Positions 27,130 to 36,634 are shown, counted from the stretch's first letter. The stretch: 50,913 nucleotides of DNA from an uncultured Ferrovum sp. (GCA_903893215.1 CAITLJ010000050.1:1-50913), one strand, 5' to 3'. Numbers and translations: made by a program. Notes: generated by a model not told the origin, from the sequence alone.

Positions 27130-28015
27130 CCCGGTCAACGCCAGCGTGACGGTCGATCGCCCGCACCGCAGCGCGTCCCTCACCCCAACCCACCCAGGTG
27201 CGCCAGGCCAGCCATAATTTGCGCAGCGGCGTCAGGGCGATGCGCTGGTTGAGCACCGCGCAATCCTCACGCCGGATTTCCTGCAACAGCGTGCGGTAAA
27301 TGGCGGCCATCATCAGGCCGGGGCGTTGTGCGCGTCGGTCGGCGGCTGGCAACAGGTCGAGTGCCTGCCGGTAACCATCCTCGGTGGCTTCCGCCAGTTC
27401 ATGCAGGGCTGCGCGCAGCCCGGGTGAATCGCGCAGGGCCAGCACGTCGGCGGCCGTCACGCCGTGTCTTTGCATCAGGTCGCCCGGCAGGTAGACCCGG
27501 CCACGACGGGCATCTTCGCCCACATCACGCAGGATGTTGGTCATCTGGAAAGCCAGGCCGAGCGCGTGCGCATACTCCAGCGTGGCCGCCTGGGTGCAGC
27601 CGAAGATGCGTGCCGACAACAGTCCCACCACCCCGGCCACGCGATGGCAGTATTGCGTCAGACTGGCGCCATCCGGGTAGAGCACCGGGTTGAGGTCCAT
27701 GGCCATGCCGTCGATGATGGCGCGCAGGTGTTCGGCCTCCAGACCATAACGACGGATCGGTCCGGCCAGTGCGCGTCCCACCGGATGCTGCGGCTGACCC
27801 TGCAGGGTGCGCTCCAGTTCGTCGCGCCACCAGGCCAGCTTTGCACCCGCCACCTGCGGGTCGTGGATTTCATCAACCACATCATCCACTTCGCGGCAGA
27901 ACGCATAGAGCGCAGTGATCGCCTGCCTGCGCTCCGGTGGCAGGAACAGGAAACTGTAATAAAAACTCGAACCGCTGCGCGCGGCCTTGTCCTGGCAATA
28001 GGCTTCGGGTGACAT
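27122..28015 (-). CDS. hpnD: presqualene diphosphate synthase HpnD
   Basis: Condenses two farnesyl diphosphates to presqualene diphosphate. Squalene/phytoene synthase fold, with SGSSFYYSFLFLPPERRQA, the first Asp-rich motif REVDDVVDE and the second in ILRDVGEDARRGRVYLP. The frame begins earlier, but ATG 28015 (MSPEAYCQDKAARSG) matches the usual start of the family; 297 residues. It sits 52 nt after hpnC and overlaps hpnE. Confidence 0.93.
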   Translation of the reverse strand: MSPEAYCQDKAARSGSSFYYSFLFLPPERRQAITALYAFCREVDDVVDEIHDPQVAGAKLAWWRDELERTLQGQPQHPVGRALAGPIRRYGLEAEHLRAIIDGMAMDLNPVLYPDGASLTQYCHRVAGVVGLLSARIFGCTQAATLEYAHALGLAFQMTNILRDVGEDARRGRVYLPGDLMQRHGVTAADVLALRDSPGLRAALHELAEATEDGYRQALDLLPAADRRAQRPGLMMAAIYRTLLQEIRREDCAVLNQRIALTPLRKLWLAWRTWVGWGEGRAAVRAIDRHAGVDRGG

Positions 28016-28067
28016 GCCCCGCACTTTAGCAGGCGCCACCCCTCTGGCGTAAGCGCCGCCGCCGGTT

Positions 28068-28910
28068 TCAGCTGCGTGGCAGTCCGCGCACCCAGCCGTT
28101 CCAGAGCAGAAGTGGCCAGTCTGCCCTCTGCAACACCGGACGCGTGCGCGCCACCTCGCCCGCTTGCGCCTCGATCTTGTCGAGGATGCGCAGGCCGCCG
28201 GCCATCACCAGCTGCAGTTCCAGCCCGATGCGGCCGCCGAGCCGACGGGGCAGGGCGCGCCCGTCCAGCATCAGGCGACGGGTGTCGGCGCATTCAGCGA
28301 GCACCAGCCGGCGCAGGTCCGTCGGCATCGGCTGGCGCTGTCCCACCCGCAGCGCCAGCACGTCCTGCGCAGTGATGCCGTGCGCGTCGAGCCGGTCGAG
28401 TGGCAGATAAATGCGCCCGATCTGCGCGTCCACCGCAATGTCCTGCAGAAAGTTGATCCGCTGCAATGCGGTGCAGATGGCGTCCGACCAACCCACTGTC
28501 GCGGGCGTATCGCGTTGCCATAGTGCCAGCATGATGCGCCCCACCGGGTTGGCAGAACGCCGGCAATAATCGTGCACCAGGGCCGCGCTGGCGTAGTGTT
28601 TCACCGTCACGTCCTGGCGGAACGCATCCAGCAGGTCGCGAAACGGCGTGATGGGCAAGCGGTGGCGGGCAATGACTTCCAGCAGGGGCTGCAGCACCGG
28701 GTCGCGCGGCGCCATGCCGGCCTCGATGCGGTCCAGATCGGCCGCATACTCTGCCAGCCGCTGCAGGCGGTGCGCGGGTGGCCAGTCCCCTTCGTCGGCA
28801 ATATCGTCGGCGCTGCGCGCAAAGGCATAGATGGCACGCACCGCCGGGCGCAATTGCGCCGGCATCAGCACAGAGGCGACCGGAAAGTTTTCGTAGTGAT
28901 TGACGGCCAT
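28068..28910 (-). CDS. hpnC: hydroxysqualene synthase HpnC
   Basis: Converts presqualene diphosphate to hydroxysqualene. It starts MAVNHYENFPVASVLMP, as the family does, with the first Asp motif ARSADDIADEGDWP and the second region NFLQDIAVDAQIGRIYLP. I chose ATG 28910; ATG 28925, five codons upstream, is an equal alternative since neither has a clear ribosome site. It is the first gene of hpnC-hpnD-hpnE-SDR, divergent from tRNA-Leu(TAG). Squalene-hopene cyclase is not in the window. Confidence 0.92.
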   Translation of the reverse strand: MAVNHYENFPVASVLMPAQLRPAVRAIYAFARSADDIADEGDWPPAHRLQRLAEYAADLDRIEAGMAPRDPVLQPLLEVIARHRLPITPFRDLLDAFRQDVTVKHYASAALVHDYCRRSANPVGRIMLALWQRDTPATVGWSDAICTALQRINFLQDIAVDAQIGRIYLPLDRLDAHGITAQDVLALRVGQRQPMPTDLRRLVLAECADTRRLMLDGRALPRRLGGRIGLELQLVMAGGLRILDKIEAQAGEVARTRPVLQRADWPLLLWNGWVRGLPRS

Positions 28911-28969
28911 GGCGGGTACCAGCATACGTTCGGAGTCGCGCAGGGTACAATGGCAACCGCCAGGACCGT

Positions 28970-29051
28970 GCCGCGGTGGCGAAATTGGTAGACGCAGTAG
29001 ATTTAGGTTCTACCGCCGCAAGGCGTGGAGGTTCGATTCCTCTCCGCGGCA
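28970..29051 (+). tRNA. tRNA-Leu(TAG)
   Basis: Acceptor GCCGCGG (28970-28976) pairs with CCGCGGC (29044-29050), discriminator A. The D-arm GCGAAATTGGTAGACGC and the anticodon stem GTAGA/TCTAC around TTTAGGT (anticodon TAG) are followed by a long variable arm and the T-loop TTCGATT. CCA is not encoded (ACCC follows). Confidence 0.95.
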
Positions 29052-29267
29052 CCCCTCCGCTCGCTAGGCCCGGGCGTGATCTGTGTGGCCTGCGCCCCGG
29101 CGCAGGCCGACCGGCATGCCCCGGAATTCCGAACGGATGTAAAGCGCCCCCTCGGGGTATATACTTGAGGGCTTGGCTGCGTATTCGCACGTCCGTTGAT
29201 GCCCGATTGCCTGCCAGCAGGCTGGTGAGCGGGTCTAGAGCCTCTTTTCTTTCGAAGGTTGACAGCA

Positions 29268-30566
29268 ATGACAGAACAATCGAGCCCGCTGGAGCGGAGC
29301 CTGACCCTCACGGTGACCCTGGCGGCGGTGCATGCCGATGTCGAAAAGCGCCTCAAGCAGATGGGCAGGACCGCCCGGGTGGACGGCTTCCGTCCAGGCA
29401 AGGTGCCGATGCGCATGCTGCAGGGCATGTACGGCGACCAGATGATGCGCGACGCCCTGGGCGACGCAGCACAGGCCAGCTTCCAGGCCGCCGTGCAGGC
29501 GCAGTCGCTGCGCGTGGTGGGTGCGCCAACGTTCGCCAGTGCCGACAGCAGCGATGCCGCGCAATACGCGTTCACTGCCACCTTCGAGGTGTTCCCCGAG
29601 TTTGTGCCGGGTGACATCAGTGGTGCCACCATCGAGCGCCCGGTCACCGAAGTCACCGACGCCGATGTGGACCGCACCATCGACATCCTGCGCAAGCAAC
29701 GTACCCGCTGGGTTTCGGTGGCGCGGGCTGCTGAAAGCGGCGACCGCGTGCTGATGGACTTCAAGGGGTTCAAGGACGGCGAGCCATTCGAAGGCGGCAC
29801 CGGCGAAAAGCAGTTCTGCGTGCTGGGTGCAGGCCAGTTCCTGGCTGACTTCGAAACTGCGCTGACCGGCGCCAATGCTGGCGACAGCCGTTCGTTCGAC
29901 ATGACCTTCCCGGCGGATTATCAGGCGCCGGGCCTGGCTGGTCAGGCCGTGCGCTTTGATGTGTTCGTGCACGACGTGCAGATGCCGGTGCTGCCGGAAC
30001 TCGACACCGAGTTTGCGCAATCGCTGGGGATCGAGTCCGGTGACACCACGCAGATGCGCACCGAGATCAAGGGCAATCTGGAGCGCGAAGCCAAGAAGCG
30101 TATCCAGGCCCGTTTGAAGGATCAGGTGATGAAGGCGCTGGTGGAAGCCACCACCGTCGATATCCCCAAAGCCCTGGTGGGCTTCGAAATCCAGCGCCTG
30201 CGCGAAAACGCGCGCCAGGACTGGATGCAGCGCACCGGCCAGGACATGGGCGGCATGAACCTGCCGGACAACCTGTTTGAAGAGCAGGCACGCCGTCGGG
30301 TGGCGGTTGGTCTGGTACTGAGCGAACTTGTTCAGCGCGAGAAGCTCTCAGCATCTGCCGACCAGGTGCGCGCGCTGCTGCAGGAGCAGGCCGAGAGCTA
30401 CGAACAGCCCGAAGAAATGGTGCGCTGGTATTACGAAGATCCCGAGCGGCTGCGCGAAGTGGAGTCGGTGGTGCTGGAAGACAATGTGGTCAGCTGGGCG
30501 CTCACCAAGGCCCAGGTGGCCGACAAGTCGATCGCTTTTCAGGATTTGATCGGCAACGCGGCCTGA
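29268..30566 (+). CDS. tig: trigger factor
   Basis: A ribosome-associated chaperone and peptidyl-prolyl isomerase. The N-terminal ribosome-binding domain carries ARVDGFRPGKVPMRMLQGMY (the GFRxGKxP signature). The FKBP domain covers about residues 150-245 (GDRVLMDFKGFKDGEPFEGG), followed by the helical C-terminal chaperone domain. The start is ATG 29268, with GAAGG at 29254-29258, giving 432 residues. It heads the tig-clpP-clpX-lon proteostasis block. Confidence 0.96.
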   Translation: MTEQSSPLERSLTLTVTLAAVHADVEKRLKQMGRTARVDGFRPGKVPMRMLQGMYGDQMMRDALGDAAQASFQAAVQAQSLRVVGAPTFASADSSDAAQYAFTATFEVFPEFVPGDISGATIERPVTEVTDADVDRTIDILRKQRTRWVSVARAAESGDRVLMDFKGFKDGEPFEGGTGEKQFCVLGAGQFLADFETALTGANAGDSRSFDMTFPADYQAPGLAGQAVRFDVFVHDVQMPVLPELDTEFAQSLGIESGDTTQMRTEIKGNLEREAKKRIQARLKDQVMKALVEATTVDIPKALVGFEIQRLRENARQDWMQRTGQDMGGMNLPDNLFEEQARRRVAVGLVLSELVQREKLSASADQVRALLQEQAESYEQPEEMVRWYYEDPERLREVESVVLEDNVVSWALTKAQVADKSIAFQDLIGNAA

Positions 30567-30588
30567 TATCGGCAGTTTGATCGCCGGC

Positions 30589-30625
30589 GGGGCGTGTTCT
30601 GCTTGTAATCCGGCAGACACGCCCC
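30589..30625 (+). other. hairpin between tig and clpP
   Basis: GGGGCGTGT (30589-30597) pairs with ACACGCCCC (30617-30625), and the stem extends inward with TCTGC/GCAG. No U-run follows. It may protect the tig 3' end or attenuate readthrough to clpP. Confidence 0.4.
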
Positions 30626-30664
30626 CAATTCATCCAAACCCCCATTACAGGAACCCCCCCAATC

Positions 30665-31285
30665 ATGGCGTATCAGGAACCCCAAGGTCTTGGCTTGATC
30701 CCGATGGTGATCGAGCAGAGCGGTCGCGGCGAGCGCGCCTTCGACATCTACTCGCGCCTGCTCAAGGAGCGCGTCGTTTTCCTGATTGGTCCGGTCAATG
30801 AAAGCAACGCCAACCTGATCGTGGCGCAGTTGCTGTTCCTGGAGTCGGAAAATCCCGACAAGGACATCAACCTGTACATCAACTCGCCGGGTGGCTCGGT
30901 GTCGGCCGGGCTGGCCATTTATGACACCATGCAGTTCATCAAGCCGGATGTCAGCACCACCTGCATGGGGCTGGCTGCAAGCATGGGCGCATTCTTGTTG
31001 GGCGCCGGTGCCAAGGGCAAGCGTTTTTCGCTGCCCAACACGCGTGTCATGATCCACCAGCCCTCCGGCGGTGCACAAGGTCAGGCCTCGGACATTGAAA
31101 TCCAGGCCAAGGAGATCCTCTACCTGCGCAAACGCCTGAATGAGATGATGAGCAAGCACACGGGCCAGCCGCTCGAAAACATCGAACGCGATACCGATCG
31201 TGATAATTTCATGAGTGCCGAAGACGCCAAAGCGTACGGAATCATCGACCGCGTGCTGTCCAGCCGCGCCGAACTGGGTGCCTGA
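30665..31285 (+). CDS. clpP: ATP-dependent Clp protease proteolytic subunit
   Basis: The serine peptidase core of ClpXP. The catalytic Ser lies in [20 protein letters not shown], the His in [20 protein letters not shown], and the Asp in [35 protein letters not shown] forms the oxyanion region. The 206 residues are standard. clpX follows. Confidence 0.98.
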   Translation: MAYQEPQGLGLIPMVIEQSGRGERAFDIYSRLLKERVVFLIGPVNESNANLIVAQLLFLESENPDKDINLYINSPGGSVSAGLAIYDTMQFIKPDVSTTCMGLAASMGAFLLGAGAKGKRFSLPNTRVMIHQPSGGAQGQASDIEIQAKEILYLRKRLNEMMSKHTGQPLENIERDTDRDNFMSAEDAKAYGIIDRVLSSRAELGA

Positions 31286-31397
31286 TCACCGGTAATTGTG
31301 CCGGTCGGTCTTGAGGGCCGCCCGGGGGGCGAAAGGGTCGCCTTGGCCCCCCCGCGGTGGTATGTTTATGAAAGAAGCGTGAAACCCAGGACTTGAA

Positions 31398-32654
31398 ATG
31401 ACGGAAAAAGCCGGCGGGGAAAAGCTCCTCTACTGTTCCTTCTGCGGAAAAAGCCAGCACGAAGTGCGCAAGCTGATCGCAGGACCTTCGGTGTTCATCT
31501 GTGATGAATGCATCGAGCTGTGCAACGACATCATCCGCGAGGAAATCGCCGGGGGTGATCTCAAGAGCGCGCGCACCGACCTGCCTACGCCGCACGAAAT
31601 CTGCGAAATCCTCGACCAGTATGTGATCGACCAGACCAAGGCCAAGAAAATCCTGGCCGTGGCGGTGTACAACCACTACAAGCGTCTGAAGAACCAGGGC
31701 AAGGACCGCGACGTCGAGCTCTCCAAGAGCAACATCCTACTGATCGGGCCTACCGGCTCCGGCAAGACCTTGCTGGCGCAAACCCTGGCCCGGTTGCTCA
31801 ACGTGCCGTTCGTGATTGCTGACGCCACCACCCTGACCGAAGCCGGTTATGTGGGTGAGGACGTCGAAAACATCATCCAGAAGCTGCTGCAGAAGTGCGA
31901 CTACGACGTGGACAAGGCCCAGCGCGGCATTGTGTACATCGACGAAATCGACAAGATTTCGCGCAAGTCGGACAACCCGTCGATCACCCGCGATGTGTCG
32001 GGCGAGGGCGTGCAGCAGGCCCTGCTGAAACTGATCGAAGGCACGGTGGCCTCGGTGCCGCCGCAGGGTGGACGCAAACATCCAAACCAGGAATTCGTGC
32101 AGGTTGATACTGCCAACATCCTGTTCATCTGTGGCGGTGCGTTCGGCGGTCTCGAAAAGATCATCCAGAACCGTTCCAGCAAGGGTGGTATCGGCTTTGG
32201 TGCCGAGGTGAAAAGCAAGGAAGGCGTGGACGCCAAGGCCGAGATCAAAAATGTCGAGCCGGAGGACCTGATCAAGTTTGGCCTGATCCCGGAGTTCATC
32301 GGTCGTCTGCCGGTGATTGCCACGCTGGAAGAACTCGACGAAAAGGCACTGGTGCGCATCCTGACCGAGCCCAAGAACGCGCTCACCCGCCAGTACGCCA
32401 AGCTGTTCCAGATGGAAGGGGTCGAACTCGAGTTTCGCGACAGTGCGCTCTCGGCCATTGCCAAGAAGGCCCTGGTGCGCAAGACCGGTGCGCGCGGCCT
32501 GCGCTCGATCATCGAACAGGCACTGCTGGAGACCATGTTCGATCTGCCCTCGCTGCAGAACGTCACCAAGGTGGTGGCCGACGAGGCCACCATCGAAAGC
32601 AACACCGCCCCCTTGCTGATTTACGCCGACACTCCCAAGGTTGCAGGCGTTTAA
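31398..32654 (+). CDS. clpX: Clp protease ATP-binding subunit ClpX
   Basis: An AAA+ unfoldase that delivers substrates to ClpP. The N-terminal zinc-binding domain is [14 protein letters not shown] followed by [10 protein letters not shown]. Walker A is [20 protein letters not shown], Walker B is [14 protein letters not shown], and the IGF loop for ClpP docking is seen in [12 protein letters not shown]. Sensor 2 lies in [17 protein letters not shown]. The 418 residues are standard, with AGGA before the ATG. Confidence 0.98.
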   Translation: MTEKAGGEKLLYCSFCGKSQHEVRKLIAGPSVFICDECIELCNDIIREEIAGGDLKSARTDLPTPHEICEILDQYVIDQTKAKKILAVAVYNHYKRLKNQGKDRDVELSKSNILLIGPTGSGKTLLAQTLARLLNVPFVIADATTLTEAGYVGEDVENIIQKLLQKCDYDVDKAQRGIVYIDEIDKISRKSDNPSITRDVSGEGVQQALLKLIEGTVASVPPQGGRKHPNQEFVQVDTANILFICGGAFGGLEKIIQNRSSKGGIGFGAEVKSKEGVDAKAEIKNVEPEDLIKFGLIPEFIGRLPVIATLEELDEKALVRILTEPKNALTRQYAKLFQMEGVELEFRDSALSAIAKKALVRKTGARGLRSIIEQALLETMFDLPSLQNVTKVVADEATIESNTAPLLIYADTPKVAGV

Positions 32655-32714
32655 AGACTGGCTGGCGTCTGATTGAAAAGGCGGGGCCGGCTGTCCGGTT
32701 GGTCCCGCGTGGTA

Positions 32715-32742
32715 TTGAAAGCTGATCCGTCCGCCCCGATGT
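32715..32742 (+). promoter_or_regulatory. heat-shock (sigma-32-type) promoter of lon
   Basis: TTGAAA (32715-32720), 13 bp, then CCCCGATGT (32734-32742) matches the sigma-32 pattern (CTTGAA, 13-14 bp, CCCCATNT) with small deviations. It ends about 30 nt before the lon ATG, which agrees with lon being a heat-shock gene in proteobacteria. Confidence 0.6.
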
Positions 32743-32771
32743 ATGGGGTGTAGACCGAAAAGGGAAACCCA

Positions 32772-35213
32772 ATGTCCGATACCACACCCTCATTTGACCC
32801 GATTGTGCTGCCGCTGTTGCCCCTGCGCGACGTTGTGGTGTTTCCGCACATGGTGATCCCGCTGTTTGTTGGTCGGCAGAAGTCGATCAAGGCCCTCGAA
32901 ATTGCGATGGAAACCGGCAAGAGCATCCTGCTGGTGGCGCAGAAGTCCGCTGCCAACGACGAGCCCAAGGCCGAAGACCTGTATACCGTGGGCAGCGTGG
33001 CCAGCATCCTGCAGATGCTCAAGCTGCCCGATGGCACCGTGAAGGTGCTGGTGGAAGGCACCCAGCGTTGCACCGTGAGCGACGTGGAAGACGAGCGCAC
33101 CCACTACAACGCCGAGGCCACCCCGGTGCAGGTGCCAGAAACCGTCGACCATGAAGTCGAAGCCATGCGTCGCACCCTGCTTGCGCAGTTCGACCAGTTC
33201 GTCAAACTGAACAAGAAGATTCCGCCCGAGGTGCTCACCACCTTTGCAGGCATCGATGATGCCGGCCGTCTGGGCGACACCATCGCTGCCCACCTGCCGC
33301 TCAAGCTCGAGCAGAAGCAGGAAATCCTCGAGATGTTCGACGTCAAGGCACGTCTGGAGCATCTGCTGTCGCTGCTCGAAAGCGAACTCGACATCCTGCA
33401 GGTGGAAAAGCGCATCCGGGGTCGCGTCAAGCGCCAGATGGAAAAGAGCCAGCGCGAGTACTATCTGAACGAACAGGTAAAAGCGATTCAGAAGGAACTC
33501 GGTGATGGCGATGAAGGTGCCGATTTCGACGAACTCGAAAAAAAGATCCGCGCCGCGCACATGCCCAAGGACGCGCGCACCAAGGTCGATGCCGAGCTGA
33601 AAAAGCTCAAGCTGATGAGCCCCATGTCGGCCGAGGCCACCGTGGTGCGCAATTACATCGACGTGCTGGTGGCGCTGCCCTGGAAGAAAAAAACCAAGGT
33701 CAGCGCCGACCTCAAGGCCTGTCAGGCCGTGCTTGACGAAGACCATTACGGCCTTGAGAAGGTCAAGGAACGCATCGTGGAGTATCTGGCGGTGCAGGCC
33801 CGTGTCGACAAGCTCAAGGCGCCGATCCTGTGCCTGGTTGGTCCCCCCGGGGTGGGCAAGACCTCGCTTGGCCAGTCGATTGCCCGTGCCACCAACCGCA
33901 AGTTTGTGCGCATGGCGCTGGGCGGCGTGCGTGACGAATCCGAAATCCGTGGCCATCGCCGCACCTACATCGGTTCAATGCCTGGCAAGATCCTGCAAAA
34001 CATGAGCAAGGTGGCGGTACGCAATCCGCTGTTTCTGCTCGATGAGGTCGACAAGCTGGGCATGGACTTCCGTGGCGATCCCTCGTCTGCCCTGCTGGAA
34101 GTGCTCGACCCGGAACAGAACCACACCTTTGTCGACCACTATGTGGAAGTGGAGTACGACCTGTCGGACGTGATGTTTGTGGCAACCGCCAACACGCTCA
34201 ATATTCCGCCGCCGCTGCTCGACCGCATGGAAGTGATCCGTCTGTCCGGTTATACCGAAGACGAAAAGATTGCCATTGCCAACCAGTACCTGCTGCCCAA
34301 GCAGATCAAGGCCAATGGCCTCAAGCCGGGCGAGATGACGGTGGCCGAAAGCGCGCTGCGCGACATCGTGCAGTACTACACCCGTGAAGCCGGGGTGCGT
34401 AGCCTTGACCGTGAAGTGGCCAAGATCTGCCGCAAGGTGGTCACCGCGCTCATGATGGAACCGGGCAAGAAGACCAAGGTGGCCGTCACCTCCAAAAACC
34501 TTGAGAAATATCTGGGCGTACGGCGCTACAGTTTTGGTCTGGCTGAAGCTGACAATCAGGTGGGCCAGGTCACCGGCCTGGCATGGACCGAGGTGGGGGG
34601 CGAGTTGCTTACCATCGAGGCCGCCCGTCTGCCGGGCAAGGGCAAGATGACCACCACCGGCAAGCTCGGTGAGGTCATGCAGGAATCGATCCAGGCCGCC
34701 TTGAGCGTGGTGCGCGTGCGTGCCCGCTCGCTTGGGATTGCGCCGGACTTCTATGAGAAGACCGACATGCACATCCACCTGCCAGAAGGCGCCACGCCCA
34801 AGGATGGTCCGTCGGCCGGTATCGCCATTACTACCGCCATGGTCTCGATCCTCACCGGCATCCCTGTCCGTGCCGACGTGGCGATGACCGGAGAGGTCAC
34901 CCTGCGCGGCGAAGTGTTGCCGATCGGCGGCCTGAAAGAAAAACTGCTGGCGGCTACCCGTGGCGGGATCAAGATCGTGCTGATCCCAGAGCAGAATACC
35001 AAGGATCTCACCGAGATTCCGGCCAACGTCAAGGCCAGCCTGGATATCCGTCCGGTGAAGTGGGTGGAGGAAGTGCTGCTGGTGGCGCTGGAGCGTCCGC
35101 CGGTGCCGCTGCCCGACGCCGACTCGATTGCCACGGTGGCAGCTGCCGAGGCCGGTGCCGGTGCCGAGGCTGCGCGTGCCGACAGTCCTGCCGAAGGCTT
35201 GATCAAGCACTGA
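32772..35213 (+). CDS. lon: ATP-dependent protease Lon
   Basis: A soluble AAA+ serine protease for misfolded and regulatory proteins. The N-terminal substrate domain starts VLPLLPLRDVVVFPHMVIPL. The ATPase has Walker A LVGPPGVGKTSLGQSIARAT and LFLLDEVDKL. The protease domain has the catalytic Ser in ATPKDGPSAGIAITTAM and the Lys in LPIGGLKEKLLAATRGGIK. There are 813 residues, with an Ala-rich C-terminal extension after the protease domain. It is preceded by a heat-shock-type promoter and followed by tRNA genes. Confidence 0.98.
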   Translation: MSDTTPSFDPIVLPLLPLRDVVVFPHMVIPLFVGRQKSIKALEIAMETGKSILLVAQKSAANDEPKAEDLYTVGSVASILQMLKLPDGTVKVLVEGTQRCTVSDVEDERTHYNAEATPVQVPETVDHEVEAMRRTLLAQFDQFVKLNKKIPPEVLTTFAGIDDAGRLGDTIAAHLPLKLEQKQEILEMFDVKARLEHLLSLLESELDILQVEKRIRGRVKRQMEKSQREYYLNEQVKAIQKELGDGDEGADFDELEKKIRAAHMPKDARTKVDAELKKLKLMSPMSAEATVVRNYIDVLVALPWKKKTKVSADLKACQAVLDEDHYGLEKVKERIVEYLAVQARVDKLKAPILCLVGPPGVGKTSLGQSIARATNRKFVRMALGGVRDESEIRGHRRTYIGSMPGKILQNMSKVAVRNPLFLLDEVDKLGMDFRGDPSSALLEVLDPEQNHTFVDHYVEVEYDLSDVMFVATANTLNIPPPLLDRMEVIRLSGYTEDEKIAIANQYLLPKQIKANGLKPGEMTVAESALRDIVQYYTREAGVRSLDREVAKICRKVVTALMMEPGKKTKVAVTSKNLEKYLGVRRYSFGLAEADNQVGQVTGLAWTEVGGELLTIEAARLPGKGKMTTTGKLGEVMQESIQAALSVVRVRARSLGIAPDFYEKTDMHIHLPEGATPKDGPSAGIAITTAMVSILTGIPVRADVAMTGEVTLRGEVLPIGGLKEKLLAATRGGIKIVLIPEQNTKDLTEIPANVKASLDIRPVKWVEEVLLVALERPPVPLPDADSIATVAAAEAGAGAEAARADSPAEGLIKH

Positions 35214-35245
35214 GGGATGGTGTCGGGTCAATAACAATCCGTGAA

Positions 35246-35280
35246 CAGGGCAGGGGGACTAGCCAAGTCTGCCTGCCCTG
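35246..35280 (+). terminator. hairpin after lon
   Basis: CAGGGCAGG (35246-35254) and CCTGCCCTG (35272-35280) form a 9-bp perfect stem with a 17-nt loop. No T-run follows. A CATAAT just downstream (35283-35288) could be a -10 for tRNA-Val, but I see no matching -35. Confidence 0.45.
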
Positions 35281-35297
35281 AGCATAATGCACGGCTT

Positions 35298-35373
35298 GGG
35301 TGATTAGCTCAGTTGGTAGAGCACCTACCTTACACGGAGATTGTCGGCGGTTCGAGCCCGTCATCACCCACCA
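35298..35373 (+). tRNA. tRNA-Val(TAC), mismatched anticodon stem
   Basis: Acceptor GGGTGAT pairs with ATCACCC, discriminator A and encoded CCA. D-arm GCTC/GAGC, anticodon loop CTTACAC (TAC), T-loop TTCGAGC. The anticodon stem CCTAC/GGAGA has mismatches at 27-43 (C-A) and 30-40 (A-G); the expected partner would be GTAGG. All other stems are sound. Confidence 0.9.
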
Positions 35374-35399
35374 GATTGTGGCTGCAGTGTCGGGCCGAA

Positions 35400-35420
35400 A
35401 CCGAAGTTTGTGACTTCGGT
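35400..35420 (+). other. hairpin downstream of tRNA-Val
   Basis: An 8-bp perfect stem ACCGAAGT (35400-35407) / ACTTCGGT (35413-35420) with a 5-nt loop and no U-run. It may mark the 3' end or a processing site of the tRNA-Val transcript. Confidence 0.4.
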
Positions 35421-35423
35421 GCA

Positions 35424-35452
35424 TTGACAGAAACAGTCGATGCCGATAAAGT
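35424..35452 (+). promoter_or_regulatory. sigma-70 promoter upstream of tRNA-Asp
   Basis: -35 TTGACA (35424-35429), a 17-bp spacer, -10 TAAAGT (35447-35452). tRNA-Asp begins about 69 nt further on, so the precursor would have a leader that includes the hairpin at 35462-35484. Confidence 0.65.
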
Positions 35453-35461
35453 AGAGGACTT

Positions 35462-35484
35462 GCTTGGTTGCGCTGCAGCCAAGC
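35462..35484 (+). other. leader hairpin of tRNA-Asp
   Basis: GCTTGGTTGC (35462-35471) and GCAGCCAAGC (35475-35484) form a 10-bp stem (one G-U pair) with a 3-nt loop. It lies in the predicted 5' leader and may guide processing. Confidence 0.4.
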
Positions 35485-35520
35485 ATAAGCCGCAGGAATG
35501 CGGTGGCAAGTCAGCAGCAT

Positions 35521-35597
35521 GGAGTGGTAGTTCAGTTGGTTAGAATACCGGCCTGTCACGCCGGGGGTCGCGGGTTCGAGTCCCGTCCACTCCGCCA
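35521..35597 (+). tRNA. tRNA-Asp(GTC)
   Basis: Acceptor GGAGTGG pairs with CCACTCC, discriminator G and encoded CCA. The anticodon stem CCGGC/GCCGG encloses CTGTCAC (GTC). T-loop TTCGAGT. It is the last conserved-looking locus before the accessory region. Confidence 0.96.
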
Positions 35598-35606
35598 ACA
35601 CACGTC

Positions 35607-35645
35607 AAAAGCCGTTGCAAATCTCTGATTTGTAGCGGCTTTTTG
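35607..35645 (+). terminator. Rho-independent terminator after tRNA-Asp
   Basis: AGCCGTTGCAAATC pairs with GATTTGTAGCGGCT (two G-U pairs), loop of about 3 nt, preceded by AAA and followed by TTTTTGCTTTT. Confidence 0.9.
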
Positions 35646-35647
35646 CT

Positions 35648-36046
35648 TTTCCGGGGTTGGTGGCATTTCTGCTGACAACCCGACTGCGCCTGCTCCTCAA
35701 GCGCCGCGGCAATATCTGGCGCCTGCACACCAGACACCTTGGTCGCCAGGTCAAGTATTCCCGACAGCACGTACACACATCAGGACGCCAGGCCGGGGTC
35801 CGTGCCATGACCGTTTCAGAGGGACTGGCGCAAGGCCCCTCTCCCGGTTTGAACCAGTGGCGATCTAACGATCGATGTACGCATGAAAATACATCTCGAC
35901 ATAGGTATTCGATGGGTATTCCACCGAAGAGGACCGTACCTACATCCATGGTTAAAAGGGCATTGCGAATAAAACCGCATCTGGCCCGGCCAGCAGTATT
36001 CGCGGGCCCCGCCGATGCTGATTCGGGCGAGATGGCTATTGCGCGG
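35648..36046. other. 399-bp gap without a supported gene
   Basis: Frames of 150-170 residues exist on both strands but show no ribosome site, no recognisable domain and no coding-like composition. No integrase remnant or copy of the tRNA-Asp 3' end was seen. It marks the change from core to accessory DNA. Confidence 0.5.
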
Positions 36047-36634
36047 TCAAAAGGGCGGGGACGTCCGTGCACGCTTGGCGCGCGCGGCATCTGTCCACCA
36101 GGCGAGATCGTCTGCAAAACGCGGAAATAACGCCTGAAGTGCGTCGCCGGGCGTTCCGGTTGGGTGCCCTCCGGCGTCCAGGGTTTGTTCGATGGGGCCG
36201 ACCGCCAGAGTGCTGGAGATCACGATCATGCCCATCTCCGCCAGGATGGCGTGCCATGTGGTCCCGGACCGGACACCAGAAAACCGGCCGTTCGAGTAGC
36301 TGGCAATGGCGGCGGGGCGCCAGAACCACTCTTCCATGAAATGATCGGTCAGGTTTTTCAGGCCAGGCTGGGGGCCCCAGTTATATTCCCCCGTCACGAA
36401 CACAAAGGCGTCCGCCGAGCGAAGCCTGGAGGCCAATGCCTCCATGTTCGGCGGTGCGGTGCCGGCGGAATATTCCTTGTACATGCGATCGAGCATTGGC
36501 AGGCCCACTGCCTTGGCATCGATCAGCTCCGCGTTTGCGCCGCGTGCCAGAAATCCGCTGACCAGATAATCGGCCAGGCGGACGCCCAGGCGATCGCTGC
36601 GGTATGAGCCGTATAACACCAGGATGTTGTCCAT
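36047..36634 (-). CDS. NADPH-dependent FMN reductase family protein
   Basis: A flavodoxin-like fold protein of the NADPH-dependent FMN reductase/quinone reductase group. NILVLYGSYRSDRLGVRLAD is the flavin-phosphate loop at the N terminus, FVFVTGEYNWGPQPGLKNLT the second flavin-contacting segment. 195 residues from ATG 36634, with GGAGA 6 nt upstream; GTG 36637 just before it is less likely. It stands alone on the minus strand beside two other minus-strand genes. A cytoplasmic redox role is known for the family; the substrate cannot be told. Confidence 0.88.
   Translation of the reverse strand: MDNILVLYGSYRSDRLGVRLADYLVSGFLARGANAELIDAKAVGLPMLDRMYKEYSAGTAPPNMEALASRLRSADAFVFVTGEYNWGPQPGLKNLTDHFMEEWFWRPAAIASYSNGRFSGVRSGTTWHAILAEMGMIVISSTLAVGPIEQTLDAGGHPTGTPGDALQALFPRFADDLAWWTDAARAKRARTSPPF

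Noticed and set aside
31286-31397. GC-rich inverted segments between clpP and clpX as a terminator
   Set aside because: Several weak pairings, none with a clear stem plus U-run.
32790-35237. Long minus-strand frames opposite lon
   Set aside because: Shadows of lon, which has all family motifs.
35605-36130. Frames of 157 and 170 residues on both strands after tRNA-Asp
   Set aside because: They overlap each other and the terminator; no ribosome site or recognisable domain.
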